Shown in pieces: positions 1 through 5,083 of a stretch of 5,083 nucleotides of DNA. The DNA lies in contig JBJETR010000005.1 in the NCBI GenBank assembly GCA_051883415.1, positions 1-5,083 of the forward strand, read 5' to 3'. Numbering within the stretch: the first letter of the stretch is position 1; each line of letters starts with the position of its first letter. The notes beneath the pieces are model-generated. The model was not told the origin of the DNA. It saw nothing but the letters and a program-made list of their open reading frames with translations, and searched no databases. Origin of the DNA: HGM11368 sp051883415 (lineage in GTDB: Bacteria > Bacillota > Clostridia > Christensenellales > UBA3700). The translations under genes and the position numbers were made by a program.

Positions 1-5
1 AATTC

Positions 6-32
6 TTTAAGTGGCACGACCTGCCACTTAAA
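6..32. repeat. Perfect inverted repeat (11-bp arms) upstream of pepF
   Basis: Positions 6-16 (TTTAAGTGGCA) pair perfectly with 22-32 (TGCCACTTAAA) around a 5-base loop, CGACC. The repeat ends 8 bases before the pepF ribosome binding site. It is not a normal terminator: on the + strand it is followed by A residues rather than T, and on the - strand its T run lies before the stem instead of after it. It could be a regulator-binding palindrome, a hairpin at the 5' end of the pepF mRNA, or an atypical end of an upstream gene lying outside the window. The structure is seen directly; its role is unknown. Confidence 0.6.
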
Positions 33-40
33 AAATCTAT

Positions 41-45
41 GGAGG
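41..45 (+). promoter_or_regulatory. Ribosome binding site of pepF (GGAGG)
   Basis: GGAGG stands 5 bases before the ATG at 51. It overlaps the other possible in-frame ATG at 39, which therefore has no usable binding site of its own. This decides the start at 51. Confidence 0.85.
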
Positions 46-50
46 CAAAT

Positions 51-1835
51 ATGGAAACGAAGCTTAGAAAAGACGTGGAAGACAAGTTTAAGTGGAAACT
101 TGAGGACATGTACGCCACCGATGAAGAATGGGAAAAATCTTTTGCCAATATCAACGATACCAAGCATGACCTGGAAAAATATAGAGGCAAGCTCGATAAC
201 GCAAAAGATATCCTTGCTTTTTTGCAAGAAAATGCCGAGTATGACTGTGAATTGTCCAAGCTCTACGTCTATGCACGTATGCGCAAGGACCAAGACGTCA
301 GCGTGACCAAATACCAAGAGATGACCGACAAGATAGACAACCTCAGCGTAGAATTGGGCTCGATATATTCCTTCGTCAAAGTGGAGTTGTCCGCCAACAG
401 CAAGGAGTTTTTGGAGGACTTGTCCACTCGTCCCGAGTTTGCCGACTTCGACTATGAACTCAAAGAGATTGCAAGGTTTAAGGAAAGAACGCTTAGCGAT
501 GAAGAAGAGAAAATACTTGCAGGAGTCAAGAGCTTTTCGGGTTTGTTCCACGACGCATTCGAGATGTTTGACAATGCCGATATCAAGTTCGAGCCATTCG
601 TCGACGGCGATGGCAACAACGTGCAATTGTCGCACGGCTTGTACGGCGTATATCTCCAATCGGGGGACAGAGAGGATAGACGCAAGGCGTTCGAGAGTAT
701 GTTCGGTGCGTATAAGGGCATGATAAACACCGTGGCCACGCTGTATAGCGGCAACGTAAAGAAAAACAACTTCTTTGCCAAAGTGCGTAAGTACGACGGC
801 GCTTTGCAGATGGCTATGGACGGCGAAAACGTGACTCCCGACGTCTACAAAAAGTTGGTAGAGTGTATAGACGAGGCGTTGCCTCTATTACACGACTATA
901 TGGAATATCGCCGTCAAAAGCTAGGCTATGAACAACTGCATATGTACGATTTGCATACTGCAATATTCGCGTGCAATATTGACAATACCGACTACCAAGA
1001 CGCCAAGAAGATAGTCAAAGAGGGATTGAAGCCGTTAGGAGAAGAGTATGCAAGGCTTTTGGATACCGCCTTTGAGCAAGGTTGGATAGACGTATACGAG
1101 AACAAGGGTAAGCGAAGCGGCGCCTATAGCTGGGGTAGCTACGGCACGCACCCTTACGTCCTGCTCAACTACAACGGCACTATACACGACGTCTTTACCA
1201 TAGCGCACGAGCTGGGACACGCAATGCATAGTTATTATAGCAATCTCAATCAGCCGTATAGTAAGGCGGGATACGAGATATTCGTAGCCGAAGTGGCATC
1301 GACCGTCAACGAAACTCTGTTACTAAAGAGTATGCTAAAGACGGCAAAAGGTGAGGACAAAAAATATCTGTTGTCTTATCTATTGGACATGTTCCGCACT
1401 ACCGTATTCAGACAAACGCAGTTTGCCGAGTTTGAAGCCAAAGCACACGAAATGGCACAAAATGGCGAGGCTCTCACACCGCAAAGTCTGAGCGAGGTAT
1501 ATTATCAACTCAACAAGAAGTATTATGGCGAGGCAGGCGTCGTCCAAGACGACCTTATCAGATACGAGTGGGCGAGAATACCGCACTTCTATAGAAGCTT
1601 TTACGTCTATAAGTACGCCACGGGGCTCATCAGCGCAGTATGCATAGCCGACGATATTCTTACCAAAGGACAGAGTGCCGTAGCCGACTATAAGAAATTT
1701 TTGAGTGCGGGCGGAAGTATGCCACCTGTAGAAATTCTCAAACTAGCGGGCGTAGACCTGACCAAAGACGAACCATATAAAAAGGCTATGAGAGTATTTG
1801 AAGAAACTCTAGCCGAGTTGAAAGCTTGTAAGTGA
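51..1835 (+). CDS. pepF: Oligoendopeptidase F, M3B family zinc metallopeptidase
   Basis: The 594-residue product is a cytosolic zinc endopeptidase that cuts short peptides, in the family role of peptide turnover after uptake or protein breakdown. Numbering from the ATG at 51, the zinc site is HELGH at 386-390 (His386, catalytic Glu387, His390), in the family context IAHELGHAMHSYY. The third ligand is probably Glu414 in FVAEVAST, 28 residues after the first His as expected for M3. The IPHFYRSFYVYKYATG segment around His512-Tyr514 matches the conserved substrate-binding and transition-state region. Residues from about 110 to 180 fit the PepF N-terminal domain and about 200 to 580 the M3 catalytic domain. 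The length of about 600 is normal, and no signal peptide or membrane segment is seen. An in-frame ATG at 39 would add four residues (MEAN), but it overlaps the GGAGG site, so 51 is preferred. No terminator follows, so readthrough into dnaB is possible. The paralogue PepB is the main alternative name. Confidence 0.95.
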   Translation: METKLRKDVEDKFKWKLEDMYATDEEWEKSFANINDTKHDLEKYRGKLDNAKDILAFLQENAEYDCELSKLYVYARMRKDQDVSVTKYQEMTDKIDNLSVELGSIYSFVKVELSANSKEFLEDLSTRPEFADFDYELKEIARFKERTLSDEEEKILAGVKSFSGLFHDAFEMFDNADIKFEPFVDGDGNNVQLSHGLYGVYLQSGDREDRRKAFESMFGAYKGMINTVATLYSGNVKKNNFFAKVRKYDGALQMAMDGENVTPDVYKKLVECIDEALPLLHDYMEYRRQKLGYEQLHMYDLHTAIFACNIDNTDYQDAKKIVKEGLKPLGEEYARLLDTAFEQGWIDVYENKGKRSGAYSWGSYGTHPYVLLNYNGTIHDVFTIAHELGHAMHSYYSNLNQPYSKAGYEIFVAEVASTVNETLLLKSMLKTAKGEDKKYLLSYLLDMFRTTVFRQTQFAEFEAKAHEMAQNGEALTPQSLSEVYYQLNKKYYGEAGVVQDDLIRYEWARIPHFYRSFYVYKYATGLISAVCIADDILTKGQSAVADYKKFLSAGGSMPPVEILKLAGVDLTKDEPYKKAMRVFEETLAELKACK

Positions 1836-1850
1836 AAATACAATTTTGTA

Positions 1851-1879
1851 TTGACGGCAGAGAGATAAAACTATATAAT
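1851..1879 (+). promoter_or_regulatory. Sigma-A type promoter of dnaB
   Basis: TTGACG (1851-1856) and TATAAT (1874-1879) are separated by exactly 17 bases: a one-mismatch -35 box and a perfect -10 box at ideal spacing. AT-rich sequence lies upstream of the -35. Transcription should start at about 1885-1887, only about 10 bases before the dnaB ATG. The promoter sits wholly in the gap after the pepF stop codon, so dnaB has its own housekeeping promoter whether or not pepF reads through. Confidence 0.85.
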
Positions 1880-1887
1880 TATATGGC

Positions 1888-1892
1888 GAGGA
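1888..1892 (+). promoter_or_regulatory. Ribosome binding site of dnaB (GAGGA)
   Basis: GAGGA stands 4 bases before the ATG at 1897, a slightly tight but workable spacing. It lies within a few bases of the predicted transcription start, so little or no leader precedes it on a transcript from the 1851-1879 promoter. Confidence 0.7.
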
Positions 1893-1896
1893 TATT

Positions 1897-3510
1897 ATGG
1901 ACGAAAAGAAAAAGACAAAAGAAGAAATAAAAGAGATAATGAGAGTCGTACCACACAACTTGGATGCGGAACAAGCTTTGTTGGGTGCGATTTTGTCCGA
2001 CAGCGAAGTGGCTATAGAAATAATGCCGAATTTGAAAAAGGAAGACTTTTATCTCGAAGCTCACCAAGAAATTTTTGACCAGTTGACGGAGCTTAATAGG
2101 CAAGGCAAACCTGTGGACATTGTTGCTTTGACGGAGACTTTGAGCAAAAAAGGTAAACTGAAAAAAGTGGGCGGAATGTCTATGCTGACTCAACTCATTG
2201 ACGCCATTCCGTCTACCGCCAACTACGAATATTACGTGGGTATTGTCAAAAACAACTCGCTTTTGCGTAGAATTATACGCAGTTGCAACAATATTATCTA
2301 TCATGCGCATTCGGAGGAAGACGCCGAAAACGTACTTGCAGTAGCCGAAAACCTCATATATAACATCGCACAAGAAAAAGACACCTCCGAGTTGGAGCAT
2401 ATTGCCAACGTCACTACGGCGGTGATGGATGAGTTGAGCGAAAGATACAATGCGGGCGGTAAGGAAGATTTGGGCACGCTGAGAGTGGGCATGTCCAACC
2501 TTGACCAAATCACGGGCGGATTTAGACCTGGACAGCTTATAGTTTTGGCTGCTCGTCCTGGTTGCGGTAAAACTTCGTTTTGTATGAATATCGTTGCCAA
2601 TATTCTCAAAGCAAATCCAAAAAAGGTGCTGGCGATATTCAACCTCGAGATGAGCAAGGGCGAATTGGTACAAAGATTGTTGTCCAACATAGCAAGGATA
2701 GATTCGAGAGTTTTGCAAAGAGGCGAACAAGACAAAGACCAAATGTCGGTCGTATGGACGTCTACTAAGACGCTCAACGAAAGCGAAGTTTATATCGATG
2801 ACAGCGCTTCGATAACTGCCGAGCAAATAATGTCCAAATGTAGACGACTAAAGTCGCAAAAGGGTAGAATCGACCTGATTATCGTAGACTATTTGCAGTT
2901 GATAACAAGCTCTCATCCTACTCTGAGCAAGCAACAACAAGTTGCGGACATGTCCCGTCTGATGAAGATTATGGCAAAGGAACTCAAGTGCCCTGTAATC
3001 GTCTTGTCGCAAATGTCACGCGATATAGAAAAGAGAGATGACAAAACGCCTGTGCTAGCCGACTTGAGAGAATCGGGCGCAATAGAGCAAGACGCAGATA
3101 TGGTATTCTTCCTTATGGACGGCGATTTTGATTTGAGCAATAACGACGCAACGCCAATAACGTTGAAGATAGCTAAACACAGAAACGGTACAATCGGCGA
3201 TATCGACTTTAAGTGGGAAAAGGCTATGACCAACTTTATTCCCGTATTTAATGCGGTACATAGACCTAAAGACAGCATAGAGAAGCAAAGCAAAAAGTTG
3301 GAGCAAGTCGGCGTGCCCGATAATGCAATGCCTGATTATCAAGAAGAATTGCCGCCTATGGACGAGAACTTCGAAGCACCTCCTATGCAGGATTATGAAG
3401 CTCGGGGCTACGACGACAATGACAACGTTACGCCAAGCGACGACATATTCGGCAACCTGAAAGATAAGGAAATGAAGACCAAACCTTCTTCAAACGATAT
3501 AGAGGAATAA
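1897..3510 (+). CDS. dnaB: Replicative DNA helicase DnaB (DnaC in Bacillus naming)
   Basis: This 537-residue protein is the hexameric 5'-3' helicase that unwinds DNA at the replication fork and binds primase through its N-terminal domain. The N-terminal domain covers about residues 18-120, opening with the typical VPHNLDAEQALLGAIL segment. The RecA-like motor follows a linker: Walker A is ARPGCGKTS at 219-227 (Lys225, Thr226), the catalytic glutamate is probably Glu251 in FNLEMSK, and Walker B is LIIVDYLQL with Asp331. The C-terminal motif LADLRESGAIEQDADMV, with its conserved arginine, is intact, and the motor ends near FIPVF at 447-451. No intein interrupts it. Family members usually stop at about 440-460 residues; this one continues for about 83 more, and residues 475-521 of that tail hold 14 acidic and 1 basic residue. 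The x position of Walker A is Cys223, where Met is common. The gene has its own promoter, and a terminator follows 30 bases after the stop. The identification is secure; the tail's function is unknown. Confidence 0.97.
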   Translation: MDEKKKTKEEIKEIMRVVPHNLDAEQALLGAILSDSEVAIEIMPNLKKEDFYLEAHQEIFDQLTELNRQGKPVDIVALTETLSKKGKLKKVGGMSMLTQLIDAIPSTANYEYYVGIVKNNSLLRRIIRSCNNIIYHAHSEEDAENVLAVAENLIYNIAQEKDTSELEHIANVTTAVMDELSERYNAGGKEDLGTLRVGMSNLDQITGGFRPGQLIVLAARPGCGKTSFCMNIVANILKANPKKVLAIFNLEMSKGELVQRLLSNIARIDSRVLQRGEQDKDQMSVVWTSTKTLNESEVYIDDSASITAEQIMSKCRRLKSQKGRIDLIIVDYLQLITSSHPTLSKQQQVADMSRLMKIMAKELKCPVIVLSQMSRDIEKRDDKTPVLADLRESGAIEQDADMVFFLMDGDFDLSNNDATPITLKIAKHRNGTIGDIDFKWEKAMTNFIPVFNAVHRPKDSIEKQSKKLEQVGVPDNAMPDYQEELPPMDENFEAPPMQDYEARGYDDNDNVTPSDDIFGNLKDKEMKTKPSSNDIEE

Positions 3511-3540
3511 TCTAGAATATACCTCAAACGCAATAGTATC

Positions 3541-3568
3541 AAAGGACAACCCAATCGGTTGTCTTTTT
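3541..3568 (+). terminator. Rho-independent terminator after dnaB
   Basis: GACAACC (3545-3551) pairs with GGTTGTC (3557-3563) around the loop CAATC. The stem extends by a G-T pair and three A-T pairs, and a run of five T follows at 3564-3568. It starts 30 bases after the dnaB stop codon. The upstream AAA also gives it some symmetry, but the T run on the + strand clearly favours ending dnaB transcription. It separates dnaB from the yqfC-yqfD unit. Confidence 0.9.
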
Positions 3569-3581
3569 GATTAGTTTAAAT

Positions 3582-3612
3582 TACTACGCTCCCTATGGCT
3601 TTGGCGGTAGTA
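3582..3612. repeat. Inverted repeat in the dnaB-yqfC gap
   Basis: TACTAC (3582-3587) is the reverse complement of GTAGTA (3607-3612). Pairing can continue with GC (3588-3589) against GC (3604-3605) if one G bulges out, leaving a loop of about 14 bases. No T run follows. It may be a dispersed intergenic repeat, an mRNA leader hairpin or an operator before the sporulation genes. The rest of the 190-base gap shows the terminator but no convincing promoter. Confidence 0.4.
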
Positions 3613-3700
3613 TCATCGCAACGTGAAAGATATAACTAAATAATACGCTCAACTAGAAGATATAGAGCAAATAAGCAGGGTGTCGGGCATATACTTGAAT

Positions 3701-3961
3701 ATGGCTTATAAAGAAGAATTGTGTGCATTGGTGTCCAAAACCCTCGGCGAAGAGGTGCTCAATAGAAAAATTACCGTATACGACAACCTCGCTTTGGTAG
3801 AGGGACATAGCGGTATAGTGGCTTACAATCCCCAAAACGTCAAGGTGCGAGTCAACAAAAAAGTTCTCAGTATCGTGGGCAGTGACTTGCAAGTGGTGGA
3901 ATGCAGTATCAACGATATAGTCGTCAAGGGCAATATCGAAAGGTTTGAGGTGAGCAAATGA
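3701..3961 (+). CDS. yqfC: Sporulation protein YqfC (YabP/YqfC family)
   Basis: The 86-residue soluble protein matches the small YabP/YqfC family, made in the mother cell under sigma-E in Bacillus; its biochemical role is not established. The family pattern is visible as short beta-rich repeats: VEGHSGIVAY at 33-42, VLSIVGSDL at 55-63 and DIVVKGNIERFE at 72-83. Length (usually about 85-95) and position directly before yqfD support the name. It has no signal peptide or membrane segment. The stop overlaps the yqfD start by ATGA (3958-3961), implying coupled translation and perhaps a joint complex. The start is uncertain: ATG at 3701 lacks a good ribosome binding site, and an in-frame GTG at 3680 would add seven residues but has no better site. 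The ATG is chosen because the family homology begins after it. No clear sigma-E promoter was found upstream. Confidence 0.85.
   Translation: MAYKEELCALVSKTLGEEVLNRKITVYDNLALVEGHSGIVAYNPQNVKVRVNKKVLSIVGSDLQVVECSINDIVVKGNIERFEVSK
3947..3952 (+). promoter_or_regulatory. Ribosome binding site of yqfD (GAGGTG) inside yqfC
   Basis: GAGGTG lies in the last codons of yqfC, 5 bases before the yqfD ATG at 3958. This strong site, together with the ATGA overlap, fixes the yqfD start. Confidence 0.8.
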
Positions 3962-5083
3962 GAGAGCGTGCCGTGATTTGCACAGACAGGCTCAATTGCT
4001 ATAGACTTATCAACCAATTGAGAGAAAAAAAGATTGCCGTATACGACGCAAGAATAGATGACGCCGAGCTTGTTTTTGTCGTGTACGGCGACGACGTCGG
4101 TAAGTGTATCGAGTTGTTGGAGAGTAAAAAAAGAAGCTATCGGGTAGCCTCGATAAGGCGTAAAAAAACTTGGAAGAAAATTGTAAAAGAGCACCTTGTA
4201 TCGAGTTTTTCGTGGTTTTTGGTGATTGTTGCGATAATAATCGCAAGTAGATTTTGCTATACCGTAGAGGTGGTGTCCGACGATGTCGGACTAAAAAATC
4301 AAGTGCAAAGCATATTGGTAGAACAGGGCTATACAGGAGTGTTCCCTAAGTCGAAGCTCGATGAGAATTCTCTCAAACAGTCGATATTGTTGAACACGTC
4401 TAACACGGCTTATGCCGACGTGGAGCTAAAGGGAGGTAAACTCATCGTCAGCGTCAAGCAAGCTCATAAACCCATGCAAGACGAGGCACGTTATAACGCT
4501 ATTTTTGCAACGTGCGATTGCGTGATAACAAAAATATTCGTCGAGAGTGGTACGGCGCTCGTCAAAGAGGGTGACAGAGTAGTCAAAGGGCAAAAGCTTA
4601 TAGACGGGTATATCGACCTCAAAGATCCGATGGATCCGCAAAACGTCAGGCAACCCGTCCAAGCCAAGGGAGTAATTGTCGGCAAGGTGTGGCAAAGCAG
4701 TAGGCTGATTTTGCCCGACAAATATATCGCTATGGAGAGGACGGGCAACGTTACTATTGCCAATCAAGTGAGCTTTGGGGGACTGACTTGGAAGAGCAAA
4801 AATCAAAGTCCTTATGAAAATTTTGAAATGCAATCGCATCGAAAAAGTACGGGAGATATAATAAAAATCGACCTCGAAAAGATTATATTCTACGAAACGA
4901 CACCCGTGGAAAAGAGCGTGGATAGAGATTATATAGACAGCCGTATCAGCAGTGCCAAGATAGAAATGCAGTCGCAATTCGAAGAGGGGTGGAGGGTTGT
5001 CGAATGTTGGAATTTTGAAAAAAGACTAGACAATTTATATATAATAGATATATACTATGAATTAGAAATACCCGTGTGGTATG
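3958..5083 (+). CDS. yqfD: Sporulation protein YqfD, cut off by the window end
   Basis: The frame opens at the ATG overlapping the yqfC stop and stays open for 375 codons to the window edge. YqfD proteins are about 390-400 residues, so only a short C-terminal piece is probably missing. It is a membrane protein made in the mother cell under sigma-E in Bacillus, needed for efficient sporulation; the mechanism is unknown. Residues 1-80 form a cytosolic domain ending in a basic stretch (RRKKTWKK, 67-74). One membrane helix follows at about 84-101, and the positive-inside rule puts the N terminus in the cytoplasm. Residues 102-175 (SDDVGLKNQVQSILVEQGYTG onward) resemble the FtsQ/POTRA-like domain of the family. 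Residues 180-245 hold the hallmark segments FVESGTALVKEGDRVVKGQK and VQAKGVIVGKVW, with a lipoyl/HlyD-like hammerhead character. Where I recall Asp-Gly in family members, this protein reads Asp187-Cys188. The order yqfC-yqfD is the normal one. Confidence 0.9.
   Translation, partial: MRERAVICTDRLNCYRLINQLREKKIAVYDARIDDAELVFVVYGDDVGKCIELLESKKRSYRVASIRRKKTWKKIVKEHLVSSFSWFLVIVAIIIASRFCYTVEVVSDDVGLKNQVQSILVEQGYTGVFPKSKLDENSLKQSILLNTSNTAYADVELKGGKLIVSVKQAHKPMQDEARYNAIFATCDCVITKIFVESGTALVKEGDRVVKGQKLIDGYIDLKDPMDPQNVRQPVQAKGVIVGKVWQSSRLILPDKYIAMERTGNVTIANQVSFGGLTWKSKNQSPYENFEMQSHRKSTGDIIKIDLEKIIFYETTPVEKSVDRDYIDSRISSAKIEMQSQFEEGWRVVECWNFEKRLDNLYIIDIYYELEIPVWY

Noticed and set aside
1837..1852. AATACAA...TTGTATT palindrome after pepF as a terminator
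   Set aside because: The stem is almost all A-T with a minimal loop and no T run after it, and it overlaps the -35 box of the dnaB promoter. It is better read as AT-rich upstream promoter sequence.
1879..2826. A 315-codon open frame on the - strand opposite dnaB
   Set aside because: It lies antisense to a fully conserved DnaB frame, has no recognisable domain, and is rich in His, Phe, Arg and Tyr as expected of a frame shadow. No promoter or binding site supports it.
3624..3644. Six-codon leader frame starting at GTG 3624
   Set aside because: Too short and without a binding site or attenuator-like codons; no reason to think it is translated.
3638..3666. Possible sigma-E promoter for yqfC (AAATAAT, 14 bases, GATATAGA)
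   Set aside because: The spacing and leader length would fit and a sigma-E promoter is expected from family knowledge, but each box matches the consensus only partly (the -10 at about 4 of 7 positions) in AT-rich sequence where chance matches are common.
3688..3695. CATATACT as a sigma-E -10 box
   Set aside because: It matches CATACAnT well but would start transcription at about the yqfC ATG, leaving no leader, and the -35 region is poor.
4426..4977. A 183-codon open frame on the - strand opposite yqfD
   Set aside because: The + strand frame here continues YqfD with family motifs in order, so this is an antisense shadow.

Overview
This window looks like ordinary chromosomal sequence from a spore-forming Firmicute, most likely a clostridial lineage. 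That rests on gene content (an M3B oligoendopeptidase F, a Firmicutes-style replicative helicase, and the sporulation pair yqfC-yqfD), moderate GC judged by eye, GGAGG-like ribosome binding sites, and one near-perfect sigma-A promoter. Species cannot be read from it. All genes lie on the + strand and their composition looks uniform, with no mobile element, CRISPR array, tRNA or rRNA visible.

Layout: (1) Positions 1-50 hold a strong perfect inverted repeat with no gene, followed by the ribosome binding site of pepF. (2) 51-1835 is pepF, a complete cytosolic zinc oligopeptidase. (3) 1836-1896 is a 61-base gap holding a TTGACG-17-TATAAT promoter, whose start point falls almost on the dnaB ribosome binding site. 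(4) 1897-3510 is dnaB, the replicative DNA helicase, with an intact motor and an extra acidic C-terminal tail of about 83 residues. (5) 3511-3700 is a 190-base gap with a clear rho-independent terminator and a second, more ambiguous inverted repeat. (6) 3701-3961 is yqfC and 3958 to the window edge is yqfD. They overlap by ATGA and are probably translationally coupled. yqfD is cut off by the window end after 375 codons, probably near its C terminus.

The three units are functionally separate: peptide turnover, chromosome replication and sporulation. The terminator after dnaB separates the sporulation operon from dnaB, while pepF has no visible terminator and may read through into dnaB. I see no convincing novel system. 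The points most worth a second look are the acidic, partly repetitive tail of DnaB, the very short predicted leader of dnaB, the two unexplained inverted repeats, and the placement of yqfCD directly behind dnaB.
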